From the NCBI GenBank assembly GCA_965227905.1, contig OZ245780.1, positions 4,960,001 through 5,024,000 of the forward strand: 64,000 nucleotides of DNA. The letters are read 5' to 3'. The position numbers and the translations under genes are program-made. The notes beneath the pieces were generated by a model that worked only from the letters and a program-made list of their open reading frames with translations, was not told where the DNA came from and ran no database searches. Source of the stretch: CBDDHT01 sp965227905 (GTDB lineage: Bacteria; Pseudomonadota; Alphaproteobacteria; Rhizobiales; Methyloligellaceae). Shown here piece by piece: positions 1 to 8,472 of this stretch; within the stretch, counting starts at the first letter, position 1, and each line of letters opens with the position of its first letter.

Positions 1-249
1 GGATCGATGCGCTGTTCGAACCAGCGAAACATTGTTCTTCAAACCTGTTGAGCTTCACAATTCGTGCCGGCCGGAGACGTTCTGACGGCATGCAGACCTG
101 TCTGGCTGCGGCGGCACTTATGCACGAACGAGCAGTGCGTGCACCGAGTATATGGGGTGCCGAGGCGTCAACAAAAAGACGATGCAAACATGTAACAAAA
201 ACCAGGACCGCTTGACGCCGATGCAGTGCAAGCGCATATCGGACGCGCC

Positions 250-1140
250 ATGACCGATACCGAACCCATGACGGATGATGTTGCTGCGGCCCGCAAGGCG
301 CGCGCCGAAGCGTGGTTTCAAACGCTCCGCGACGATATCTGTGCCGCGTTCGAAGACCTCGAAGATCGGCCTGACGAAGGGGAAGCCGGACGTTTCACAC
401 GCAAGCCCTGGTCGCGAACGGACCATACGGGCGCCGATGGCGGCGGCGGCGTCATGTCGATGATGTCGGGACGCGTCTTCGAGAAAGTTGGCGTTCACAC
501 ATCGACAGTCCATGGCGAATTCGCCCCCGAATTTCGCGAGCAGATACCCGGGGCCGCAGATGATCCACGTTTCTGGGCAAGTGGCATTTCGCTCATTGCC
601 CATCCTCAGAATCCGAATGTCCCCGCCGTCCACATGAATACGCGCTTCGTCGTAACAACGAAATGGTGGTTCGGCGGCGGTGCCGATCTGACGCCGGTTC
701 TTGATCGACGGCGCACCCAAGACGATCCGGACAGCCGCGACTTCCATGCGGCCATGAAAGCGGCCTGCGGCGCCCATGAAATCGCCGACTATGAGCGCTA
801 TCAGGAATGGTGTGACGAATATTTCTATCTCAAGCATCGTGATGAGATGCGTGGAATTGGCGGCATCTTTTACGATTACGTCACGCCCGACGACTGGAAT
901 GCCGGTCTTGCCTTTACGCAGGATGTCGGCCGCGCGTTCCTCAAAATCTATCCTGAATTGGTCGCACGAAATATGGACACAGCATGGACGGAAGACGACC
1001 GGAACGAGCAACTCGTCCGCCGCGGGCGCTATGTTGAATTCAATCTGCTCTACGACCGCGGCACGAAATTCGGGCTCATGACAGGCGGCAATGTCGAGTC
1101 GATCCTCTCTTCCATGCCACCGATTGTGAAATGGCCATGA
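250..1140 (+). CDS. hemF: Oxygen-dependent coproporphyrinogen III oxidase HemF
   Basis: Converts coproporphyrinogen III to protoporphyrinogen IX with O2 in the cytoplasm, late in haem synthesis. The 296-residue product matches the usual length of about 300. Family blocks are visible in order: HMNTRF, GGGADLTP, YLKHRDE, GIGGIFYDY, RRGRYVEFNLLYDRGTKFGL and a closing SILSSMPP. An in-frame GTG at 226 would add eight residues (MQAHIGRA); the ATG at 250 is preferred because the conserved part starts later and bacterial homologues have short N termini. The stop overlaps the next gene in an ATGA, so the two are probably translated together. Positions 1-249 hold no recognisable gene. Identification is secure; the start is less so. 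Confidence 0.96.
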   Translation: MTDTEPMTDDVAAARKARAEAWFQTLRDDICAAFEDLEDRPDEGEAGRFTRKPWSRTDHTGADGGGGVMSMMSGRVFEKVGVHTSTVHGEFAPEFREQIPGAADDPRFWASGISLIAHPQNPNVPAVHMNTRFVVTTKWWFGGGADLTPVLDRRRTQDDPDSRDFHAAMKAACGAHEIADYERYQEWCDEYFYLKHRDEMRGIGGIFYDYVTPDDWNAGLAFTQDVGRAFLKIYPELVARNMDTAWTEDDRNEQLVRRGRYVEFNLLYDRGTKFGLMTGGNVESILSSMPPIVKWP

Positions 1141-1793
1141 GCACGCTTTCTTTCGATCTCTACTGGTCGATGCGCAGCCCCTATTGCTACGTTGCGCTCG
1201 ATAGAGTGCTGGATATCCAGCGCACCTACGATGTCGATGTGGTCGTGCGCATCGTCTACCCGATTGCCATCCGCAATCCTGGTTTTTTTGCCCGGGTCCC
1301 CGGTCACTATCGGCCCTATCATCTGCTTGATGCACAGAGAGTCGCAGCGTTCCACGGCATTCCCTATCGCCGCCCTATTCCTGATCCCATCGTTCAGAAC
1401 CTGGAAACGGGTGAGATTGCCGACGATCAGCCTTATATCCGACGATTGACGCGGCTGGCGGCAGCGGCCGCACAGCAAGGCAACGGCCTTCGATTTCTCG
1501 ATCATGTCATGCGTTTGATCTGGGATGGACGCACCGAGGGCTGGGACCAGGGAACACGTCTTGCCGATGCGATCGCGGAAGCCGATCTCGATGCCGATGC
1601 ACTAATGCGCGACGTCGCCGTCCATCCCGAAACGCTCGAAGACGCGATCGAAGCCAATCAACAGGCTCATAGCAAAGCCGGCCACCCCGGTGTGCCCCTT
1701 TTCGTTTTCGACGAAGAACCGTTCTTCGGCCAGGATCGCATCGATATCTTGCTATGGCGTATGCAGGAGTATGGGCTGACGAAACGGGGGTGA
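1137..1793 (+). CDS. DsbA-family / 2-hydroxychromene-2-carboxylate isomerase-like protein
   Basis: Thioredoxin-fold protein of the DsbA/GST-kappa type (218 residues from the ATG at 1137; another ATG at 1131 would add two). The N terminus carries SPYCYVALDRVL, which fits the glutathione-contacting SP(Y/F)SY segment of HCCA isomerases. The C terminus carries GVPLFVF followed by FFGQDRIDIL, the cis-proline strand and GQDR signature of the family. There is no CxxC pair, so a general disulfide oxidase is unlikely and a glutathione-dependent isomerase or transferase is more probable. The start overlaps the hemF stop (ATGA), suggesting a two-gene operon. The substrate cannot be read from the sequence. 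Confidence 0.85.
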   Translation: MSTLSFDLYWSMRSPYCYVALDRVLDIQRTYDVDVVVRIVYPIAIRNPGFFARVPGHYRPYHLLDAQRVAAFHGIPYRRPIPDPIVQNLETGEIADDQPYIRRLTRLAAAAAQQGNGLRFLDHVMRLIWDGRTEGWDQGTRLADAIAEADLDADALMRDVAVHPETLEDAIEANQQAHSKAGHPGVPLFVFDEEPFFGQDRIDILLWRMQEYGLTKRG

Positions 1794-2179
1794 TTCCGAC
1801 CGGAGATTGTCGCCCGTCAGACCGCATAGATATTCATCATACCTGCACTACAGCGCGCGAAATCGAACGCCCCGCCTGAGCTAGATCAACCTGCTGTCGG
1901 TCGAAATCGATTAAAAGCAGAACGGTCGATCGCTTCCATGCTGCTGGAGCAACGTTTGTTCGCGGAGCGAAGGGCATGTTCGCTCTGGTCGTGGCAAAGA
2001 CGCAACAGGCGCCGGCAGAATCCGCCGACTACGGCACTCAAACCTTGCCATTGCCGCGGACTCATATTGAAATCGGAGTCTATTCGGCGCATTCGACGAC
2101 GGATCGACAATCAGACGATTGACACGCTCGGCACAAACTGGGGCTGAGTGGGCGCGGTGATGTGCGGGGAGACAAGCCC
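1794..2179. other. Intergenic gap, no gene seen
   Basis: 386 bp between the isomerase-like gene and the desaturase. Short open frames here on both strands show no family signature and look like chance. The segment CTGAG-CTAG-ATCAA at 1876-1889 matches 8 of the 10 fixed bases of an FNR/FixK box but lies about 290 bp from the next start, so it is only a weak candidate. A Shine-Dalgarno-like GGGGAGA lies just ahead of the ATG at 2180. Confidence 0.5.
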
Positions 2180-3073
2180 ATGACCGATGTCGCCATTGAG
2201 CGACGAGCACAGACTCTCGTAAGACCGTATCAGGGCATGGTGGCGTGGCCGAGTGCCCTGCTGGGTATCGCTATTCTTGCCAGCTTTGCGGCGGTTTGCA
2301 CTGCCGGAGCGATGGGTTTCATTCCCTTATGGGTTGGTTTGATCCTCAATAGCCTGATCCTTTACGCCTGCCAGACGCCCCTGCACGAAGCCAGCCATGG
2401 CAACATTGCCGGCCGCGAGTCGCGGCTTATGTGGCTGAACCATACGATCGGTTTTTTGTGCGGTCTGATTCTACTCCACGAGTATCGCGCATTCCGTGCC
2501 ACTCACCTGATGCACCATCGCGATACCAACAATCCGGAGTACGACCCTGATAATTGGGTAAAAGTGAAGACACCGGCAATGGTGATATGGCGCTGCCTGA
2601 CGATCTTCGCCTTCTACAATCATTTCTTTTTCAAGCAGATCGTCTTCAAGCAAGAGGTGCCCGGCAACAAGGCTCTGGCATTGCACGTGATTGCTGTTTA
2701 CTGGGCGCTCTATACGGTGATGTTCTGGCTCATCAATCTGGGATTCTGGCGCGAACTCCTGGCCCTTTGGGTCGGGCCGCATGTTCTCGGTAGCGCCATT
2801 ATCATCTTCTTCTTCGCCTATCTCACGCACAGTCCACAAGACGAGACCAGTCGCTATCGCAACACCAATGTGTTCCAGGTGAAGGGACCGCTAGAGCGTG
2901 TCGTAAACTGGATCTATCTGTTCCAGAATTATCATCTGGTGCACCACCTTTTCCCGCGCGTGCCTTTCTATCTTTACTCCAAGGCATTCGATGATTTGAG
3001 GCCGGTGCTGGAGCACGAAGGTGCCCATATCTACGAATTTGGCGAGACTCGCGAGACCGCACGCGCGACCTGA
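2180..3073 (+). CDS. Membrane fatty acid desaturase family protein
   Basis: Di-iron membrane desaturase or hydroxylase of 297 residues. The three histidine boxes are present and in order: HEASH at about residue 75, HLMHH at about 110 and HLVHH at about 260, each next to hydrophobic stretches long enough to cross the membrane (for example around residues 22-60 and 170-220). The enzyme would insert a double bond or hydroxyl group into an acyl chain, or into a carotenoid, using O2. The start at 2180 is chosen over the GTG at 2162 because GGGGAGA sits 8 bases upstream. It stands alone, with the acyl-CoA ligase fusion convergent downstream. Lipid versus carotenoid substrate cannot be decided from the sequence. 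Confidence 0.85.
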   Translation: MTDVAIERRAQTLVRPYQGMVAWPSALLGIAILASFAAVCTAGAMGFIPLWVGLILNSLILYACQTPLHEASHGNIAGRESRLMWLNHTIGFLCGLILLHEYRAFRATHLMHHRDTNNPEYDPDNWVKVKTPAMVIWRCLTIFAFYNHFFFKQIVFKQEVPGNKALALHVIAVYWALYTVMFWLINLGFWRELLALWVGPHVLGSAIIIFFFAYLTHSPQDETSRYRNTNVFQVKGPLERVVNWIYLFQNYHLVHHLFPRVPFYLYSKAFDDLRPVLEHEGAHIYEFGETRETARAT

Positions 3074-3102
3074 ACCTTCAGGCATATCTGGCTACATAGA
3101 CA

Positions 3103-5814
3103 TCACGACACTGAAGACACGGTATCCGTCGCCGGCAGCTTCAGCGACAAGTGCACGATGCCTGGGTCATCGCGAATAGGCGTCTGGACGAAACCCAGTT
3201 TCTTGGCCAATCCGAGCATCCGGCTATTCTCGCGCAAGACCTCGCCGAAGATCTCTTGGATCCCGGCGCCCTCGGCATGGGCCAGAATGTGCAGCATCAT
3301 ATGTGTCCCCAGCCCAAGGCCGGCCAACTCGCCCTGCACCAGGATGGCAAACTCTGCTTTCTCATTGTCCGGATCGGCACTGATGCGCACAACGCCATGA
3401 ATGTCGGTTTGCCCCACAGGTCCCGGATCTGCCAGCACCAAAGCCATCTCTCGATCATAGTCGATCTGCGTGAACCGCGCGGCCTGGACATGGGTCTGAG
3501 TCTTCTTGGGTATGAGAAATCGGAGGCGGATTTCTTCCGGCGTGAGCGAGGCGAACATGCGCTGATGGGCCGGCTCGTCTTCCGGTACGATCGGGCGAAT
3601 GAGGAACTTCCGGCCGTCATTCAGCGTAATCGGTGCCTCGAGCGCTTTCGGATAGGGTCGGATCGCGAGATGGGATGCAGCTTTTCCGGAGAATTCTCGA
3701 ACCCGGATGCGTGCATCCAGTGCGATGACGCCAGCACTGTCTGCAAGCAGTGGATTGATGTCCAACTCGGCGATCTCCCCAATATCGACGACAAGCTGAG
3801 AGACCTTCACCATGGTCATCGCAATGGCATCGAGGTTCGCAGCCGGCCTGTCACGATAGCCTCTGAGCAGACGAACAACCTGCGTCTGGGCGATGGCCTC
3901 GTGAGCGAGCTTCATGTTCAATGGCGGCATCGCCAGTGCGCTGTCAGCAATCACCTCAACAGCCGTCCCGCCCTGTCCGAACATGATCATCGGACCGAAG
4001 AGTACGTCCTCATTGACGCCGACAAGGAGTTCATGAGCCCCGGGCTTGCGGACCATTGTCTGAACCGTGAAGCCGTCAATCTTCGCACTGGGATCGAATT
4101 CGGCAATTCGTGATCGCATGGACCGCGCCGCGGCCTCAACCTCCGCAGGTCCCTCGAGATTCAGAACCACGCCACCAATATCCGATTTATGCAGGATGTC
4201 GTTCGAAAGAACTTTCAGCACGACGCTTCCGCCGAACTTGGCGGCCGCTTCGCCGGCCTCCTCATCGGTGGTCACGCGCATCGTTTTGGCAATCGGAATC
4301 CCATAAGCTTCGAGTACGGACTTGGCTTCATGCTCATTGAGCCACTCACGCCCATCAGCCAGAGCCTCATTGATGAACGACCGTGCCGTGTCCGCGTCCT
4401 GCTCGAAGTCCTCCGGAACCGACGGCGGCGTTTCGATCAGGGTCTCCTGATTGCGCTGGTAGTTGATCAACTGCATGACGGCACGAACCGCAGCAGAAGG
4501 CGTGTCATAGGTCGGAACCGCATTGTCCGTGAAATGCTGGCGGGCCTCCGCAACCGCCTTGCCGCCAACCCACGCAGTGAATATCGATGCATTCCGCCGT
4601 TTGGCGCCAACAGCAATGACCGCGTCGGCCGCATCCGTGCTTGATGCGATAGCGGTCGGACAATGGAGTACCAACACGCCGCCAACGCCTTTGTCGTCGC
4701 AGACCGCGTCCAGGGCATCGGCATATCGGGACGGCGGCGCATCGCCAATAATGTCCACCGGATTGGATTTGGACCAAGTCTCAGGCAGAACGGCGTTGAG
4801 CCGCTCCACGGTCTCGGGCGCGAGTTCCGCTAGTACGCCCCCTTCGTCGATCAGCGCATCCGTTGCGAGGACGCCCATTCCGCCACCATTCGTAACGATC
4901 GCGATCCTGTCGCTCTTCGGCTGACTGACGACGCCGAGCGTGCCAACCGCCTCGAACAGGCGATCGAGTGTCGTGACCCGCAGCATGCCTGCACGGCGAA
5001 AGGCGGCATCATAGACATCGTCCGACCCAGCCAGGGCACCGGTATGCGAGGCTGCAGCGCGGGCCCCTTCTTCATGCCTGCCCGCCTTGACGACAATCAA
5101 TGGCTTTGTGCGCGATGCAGCCCGGGCTGCCGACATGAACTTTCGCGCATGCGTGACCGCCTCGATATAGAGGAGGATGGCACTGCATTCGCGATCGTTG
5201 GCCAGATAGTCGAGCATGTCGCCAAAATCGACATCGCTCATGTCACCCAGCGACACAATATGGGAAAACCCGATGTTCCGGCTCGTCGCCCAGTCGACGA
5301 CTGACGTCACAACAGCGCCGGATTGCGTCACGAATGCAAGCTTGCCCGGTAGCGGATGGACATTCCCAAAGCTTGCATTCAGGCCTTGGCCAGGCACCAT
5401 GATACCGAGGCAATTCGGCCCGATGATCCGCAACAGATGCGGCCGGGCTGCATCCAGCATCTCCTGGCGAAGCGCTCCACCATGTTCATCGCCCCCTTCT
5501 CCAAAGCCCGCGGTCACGACAACGGCCGCCTTGGTTCCGGCTTCACCGAGTTTCGAAATGAGGTCCGGTACCAGGCTAGGCGCTGTCGCGATCACCGCGA
5601 GATCCGGTGCGAACGGGAGATCGGAGACGGTCGGATACGCGATGATGCTCTGAACATGCGCGCGCTTCGGGTTGACCGGCATGATTGCGCCATCGAAACC
5701 GCCGGTCAGCAGATTGCGCGACAGAACCGCACCAACCGACCCTTCTCGTCCGCTGGCTCCAACGATAGCGACAGATTTGGGCTTAAAGAGCCGATCAAGA
5801 TTTCGGATTGTCAT
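3103..5814 (-). CDS. NDP-forming acyl-CoA ligase fused to GNAT acetyltransferase (Pat/PatZ-like)
   Basis: 903 residues from the ATG at 5814, which has GGAG six bases upstream; an upstream in-frame extension to 5919 lacks such support. Domain order: CoA-binding Rossmann domain (about 10-140, VAIVGASGREGSVG), succinyl-CoA-ligase-like domains (about 150-440), ATP-grasp (about 480-700, with HKSDIGGV) and a C-terminal GNAT domain (about 730-890, acetyl-CoA loop near GLGLGTHMM). This is the architecture of protein lysine acetyltransferases such as Salmonella Pat. The SHTGALAG motif places a histidine at residue 257, the position of the phosphorylated histidine in ADP-forming acetyl-CoA synthetases. 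An FNR/FixK-like box lies about 76 bp upstream. Confidence 0.9.
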   Translation of the reverse strand: MTIRNLDRLFKPKSVAIVGASGREGSVGAVLSRNLLTGGFDGAIMPVNPKRAHVQSIIAYPTVSDLPFAPDLAVIATAPSLVPDLISKLGEAGTKAAVVVTAGFGEGGDEHGGALRQEMLDAARPHLLRIIGPNCLGIMVPGQGLNASFGNVHPLPGKLAFVTQSGAVVTSVVDWATSRNIGFSHIVSLGDMSDVDFGDMLDYLANDRECSAILLYIEAVTHARKFMSAARAASRTKPLIVVKAGRHEEGARAAASHTGALAGSDDVYDAAFRRAGMLRVTTLDRLFEAVGTLGVVSQPKSDRIAIVTNGGGMGVLATDALIDEGGVLAELAPETVERLNAVLPETWSKSNPVDIIGDAPPSRYADALDAVCDDKGVGGVLVLHCPTAIASSTDAADAVIAVGAKRRNASIFTAWVGGKAVAEARQHFTDNAVPTYDTPSAAVRAVMQLINYQRNQETLIETPPSVPEDFEQDADTARSFINEALADGREWLNEHEAKSVLEAYGIPIAKTMRVTTDEEAGEAAAKFGGSVVLKVLSNDILHKSDIGGVVLNLEGPAEVEAAARSMRSRIAEFDPSAKIDGFTVQTMVRKPGAHELLVGVNEDVLFGPMIMFGQGGTAVEVIADSALAMPPLNMKLAHEAIAQTQVVRLLRGYRDRPAANLDAIAMTMVKVSQLVVDIGEIAELDINPLLADSAGVIALDARIRVREFSGKAASHLAIRPYPKALEAPITLNDGRKFLIRPIVPEDEPAHQRMFASLTPEEIRLRFLIPKKTQTHVQAARFTQIDYDREMALVLADPGPVGQTDIHGVVRISADPDNEKAEFAILVQGELAGLGLGTHMMLHILAHAEGAGIQEIFGEVLRENSRMLGLAKKLGFVQTPIRDDPGIVHLSLKLPATDTVSSVS

Positions 5815-5889
5815 CCGTTTCTCCATGCCAGTTGCCGCGAATCCACCATCGCGATGCCGCACGTTAAAGAGCAAGTATGACAGCCTGTC

Positions 5890-5903
5890 TTGATCGAGAT
5901 CAT
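5890..5903. promoter_or_regulatory. Candidate FNR/FixK-type operator
   Basis: TTGAT-CGAG-ATCAT matches 9 of the 10 fixed positions of the FNR/FixK/FnrL consensus TTGAT-N4-ATCAA. It lies 76 bp upstream of the acyl-CoA ligase/acetyltransferase start and 188 bp upstream of the BLUF gene, in their shared divergent region. The distance would suit control of the minus-strand gene. No regulator of this family is encoded in the window. Confidence 0.4.
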
Positions 5904-6050
5904 ATGCCAGCCCGGACACCTCGCATTGCTGCGGTCTCCATGTGCCAGACCGTGTCGGGTCATTAACGTCCGATTAAGCCTGCGCGCGGCTTTTCCCCGG
6001 ATTTAGGCGATTCTTGACGCATTTAATTTAAGTTTTGAGGAATTGCGAAA

Positions 6051-6070
6051 CTCCGGTCGTTTCACCGGAG
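6051..6070. promoter_or_regulatory. Inverted repeat in BLUF gene leader
   Basis: Perfect 7-bp arms CTCCGGT and ACCGGAG are separated by 6 bases, ending 20 bp before the BLUF start. The repeat could be an operator or an RNA hairpin near the ribosome binding site (AGGGAG at about 6077). It is seen directly; its role is inferred. Confidence 0.4.
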
Positions 6071-6090
6071 ATCCTTAGGGAGTCTTTGAG

Positions 6091-6597
6091 ATGTATTTGT
6101 CGCGTTTGATCTATTACAGCCGGAATGCAATTCCGGAGAGCGAAAAGCCGCTGCGCGCTGAACTCAAAAGCATCCTGGATGCCTGTCAGCGGAACAATCC
6201 GCCGCTCGGTGTTTCAGGAGCCCTACTCTTTAACGATTCGATCTTCGCTCAAGTGCTCGAAGGTGATCGTAAGGCGATCACCGACACGTTCTGCCGAATC
6301 TCGGCAGACCCGCGACACTCGGATCTCATCATTCTGGAAGCGCGCCCGATCACGCAAAGGCGCTTTGCATCCTGGTCGATGGGCTTTGTCGGAGCGCCAG
6401 TCGCCGAAGAAATCCATCGGCGCTATTGCGTCTCAAATCATTTCAACCCGGCCAAAATGAGTGCGGACAGTCTGCTGGGCTTCATGGTCGAATTGACCGA
6501 GAGCGTGCCTCAAATGATGCATTCCGACAAACCAAAGTCTGTGGCCGTCCCGCAGCGCGACCTGTCAGCATTGATGCAGGAAAAAGCTCCGGCTTAG
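6091..6597 (+). CDS. BLUF-domain blue-light sensor protein
   Basis: Flavin-binding blue-light photoreceptor of 168 residues. The BLUF fold covers about residues 1-95: the N-terminal strand RLIYYSRN holds the candidate flavin-contacting tyrosine, LLFNDSIFAQVLEG holds the conserved Asn and Gln, and SWSMGFVG has the semi-conserved Trp/Met of the last strand. The remaining 70 residues have no recognisable output domain, so this is a short BLUF protein that probably signals through a partner. Its stop codon overlaps that of the convergent winged-helix regulator. An inverted repeat sits in its leader. The family call is firm; the partner is unknown. Confidence 0.92.
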   Translation: MYLSRLIYYSRNAIPESEKPLRAELKSILDACQRNNPPLGVSGALLFNDSIFAQVLEGDRKAITDTFCRISADPRHSDLIILEARPITQRRFASWSMGFVGAPVAEEIHRRYCVSNHFNPAKMSADSLLGFMVELTESVPQMMHSDKPKSVAVPQRDLSALMQEKAPA

Positions 6598-8156
6598 CCC
6601 GGCAAACCTGCTTTTCGCAGCGCCTCGAGGAACCGTTCCCGGTGCCCGGGAATCATCGTTGAAACTTTGCTTGCATCGGCAATCGTATGGTCGGGTTCAA
6701 GCCAACGATAATCTTGCAAGGCGCGTCGCGCCTCCTCAAGACATCCCTGATGGGCATAGGCAGAGGCCAACTGGCGCCGGAATGTCGGATTATCTGGGAC
6801 GAGACGAATGGCACGCTGTGCCACTTTGATTGCGTCATCGTACCGGCCAATTGACTGATTGGCCCATACCAAGCCCATCAGCCAGAACGGCATGAAGGAA
6901 TCGAGTGGACTGAGACGAATAGCCTGGTTCAAGGACTCGATCGCCTCCACCGACTTCCCGAGAAGAGCCAATATCGTTCCTCTGATACCGATGGCCGGAG
7001 CAAATCCGGGGCTGAACTGAAGCGCGAGATCGACAGGAGGAAGCGCTTCGTCCCAGTTGTGGGCCACCAAGTTGGCCCAGCCCAGGATTGTCAATGCCAA
7101 AGGATCGTTTCCATTTGCAGCGACGGCTTTTCTGGCCGTATCCAGCATCAACCGCTGCGATTCTGCCGAAGAGTTGCTCCACCCATAATGCGCCTCCAGG
7201 AAATGTGCGACGGCAAGATCGCTGATGCCGAGTTCCCCGCTGGGCGATAGAGCGATGGCACGCTCGAAGAGATCCCGGGCGATGGCCGCGTCGGCGCGCC
7301 CGAGTTTCCAAAGATGTGCCCGTCCACGCATGACGCATTCCCACGCACTGAGCTCCGCGGGGTCCTTGCGTTTCGCTCGTATCGCCTCCGTCGAGAGAAA
7401 TTGAGGGACAACCGAGGCGACGATTGCCTGGGTCACATCGTCCTGCACATCGAAAATGTCGACGACGTCGCGGTCGTACCGGTCTGCCCAGACATGATTG
7501 CCGGTTGCAGCATCGATGAGTTGCGCACCGACCCGCAGGCGACGCCCTGCCTTGCGCACGCTGCCACTGAGAACGTAGCGCACGCCAAGGTCATCGGAGA
7601 CCTGTTTCACGTCGATCGTTTTGGCATTGAATGTGAAACTCGAATTGCGAGCAGTCACACAGAACCACGGCATGCGCGAGAGCGCCGTAATGATATCTTC
7701 GGCCATCCCGTCGGCAAAGCTGTCGCAACCGGTATCATGGCCAATATTTGTGAATCGCAAGACCGCGATCGATGGCTTGTCGGTGAATGGGACCGTCTGT
7801 GTCGTTTTACTCAAACATGGTGCATGCGCAGATTGATGTGCGCTCTCGCTCAAGGAAACGTCCGCGACAACGCGAAAGCCGCGACGACGCACGGTCCGGA
7901 TACAGTTTTGGTCGTTACCATTGTCGCCAATCGCAAAACGCGCCGCTTTGATACGGCTGCTGACGGTCGCATCCGAGACAATCCGGCCCTTCCAGACACG
8001 ATCGATAATCTCATCCTTGGTAACAAGACGGTCTCTGTTTTCAAGCAGCATGACCAAAAGATCGAAAACCTGCGGCTCAACAGGAACGCGTGCCCCCATT
8101 CGCCGAACCTCGAAAATGTCCGTGTCGACGGCACAGTCGTTGATCGTGAATATCAT
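6594..8156 (-). CDS. Winged-helix (OmpR/CadC-type) regulator with TolB-like and TPR regions
   Basis: 520 residues. An OmpR/PhoB-type winged-helix DNA-binding domain covers about residues 5-100 (VFDLLVMLLENRDRLVTKDE, then VRRRGFRVV). A TolB-like/cyclase-associated region follows at about 125-250 (KPSIAVLRF, FADGMAEDIITALSR, YVLSGSVRKAGRRLRV). The C-terminal 260 residues are helical TPR-like repeats. No membrane segment separates DNA-binding and sensor parts, unlike CadC. Such proteins are common in alphaproteobacteria, often with unknown ligands. The gene is divergent from the peroxiredoxin and convergent with the BLUF gene. Two inverted repeats in its upstream region are candidate binding sites. 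Confidence 0.85.
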   Translation of the reverse strand: MIFTINDCAVDTDIFEVRRMGARVPVEPQVFDLLVMLLENRDRLVTKDEIIDRVWKGRIVSDATVSSRIKAARFAIGDNGNDQNCIRTVRRRGFRVVADVSLSESAHQSAHAPCLSKTTQTVPFTDKPSIAVLRFTNIGHDTGCDSFADGMAEDIITALSRMPWFCVTARNSSFTFNAKTIDVKQVSDDLGVRYVLSGSVRKAGRRLRVGAQLIDAATGNHVWADRYDRDVVDIFDVQDDVTQAIVASVVPQFLSTEAIRAKRKDPAELSAWECVMRGRAHLWKLGRADAAIARDLFERAIALSPSGELGISDLAVAHFLEAHYGWSNSSAESQRLMLDTARKAVAANGNDPLALTILGWANLVAHNWDEALPPVDLALQFSPGFAPAIGIRGTILALLGKSVEAIESLNQAIRLSPLDSFMPFWLMGLVWANQSIGRYDDAIKVAQRAIRLVPDNPTFRRQLASAYAHQGCLEEARRALQDYRWLEPDHTIADASKVSTMIPGHRERFLEALRKAGLPG

Positions 8157-8305
8157 TGAAACCTACTGAGAATGCGCTCCCTGGGTCATATCCGATAACC
8201 CAGCAGCCTCACCCCCTGCCCTTCTAAATGGATACGGACGATTGGCATGCCAACGAGGGAATAAACGAATTAAGGGGTCGATGCGTTCACATTTTAGTGG
8301 CTGGA

Positions 8306-8318
8306 AACACCTGGTGTT
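8306..8318. promoter_or_regulatory. Inverted repeat between regulator and peroxiredoxin
   Basis: AACACC-T-GGTGTT is a perfect 6-bp palindrome with one central base. It lies 150 bp upstream of the TolB/TPR regulator and 155 bp upstream of the peroxiredoxin start, so it could serve either gene. Apart from this repeat and its neighbour at 8325-8340, the 316-bp gap 8157-8472 shows no gene or other element. Confidence 0.35.
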
Positions 8319-8324
8319 ACGAGG

Positions 8325-8340
8325 CCGAAACATTTTTCGG
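8325..8340. promoter_or_regulatory. Second inverted repeat in the same gap
   Basis: CCGAAA-CATT-TTTCGG has perfect 6-bp arms around 4 bases and begins 7 bp after the preceding palindrome. It may be a second operator or a small hairpin in the peroxiredoxin leader. No T-tract follows, so it is not a convincing terminator. Confidence 0.3.
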
Positions 8341-8472
8341 GTCATTTCCGGCCAATCTCCAAGTTTCCTTCAAGCAACGCAATGGCGCATGGGCTAACAA
8401 CCGCCGGGTCGGCTGCGACCTCCCCACGCGCCTGCCGTCATTCATGCCCGTGCCTCAATGGAGAATATGGAA

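Noticed and set aside
118..1335. Long minus-strand open frame over hemF
   Set aside because: It runs antisense through hemF, which has unmistakable family motifs; the antisense product has no recognisable domain.
6039..6061. EcfG general-stress promoter (GGAA...CGTT) before the BLUF gene
   Set aside because: The spacer is about 14 bp, shorter than the 16-17 bp expected.
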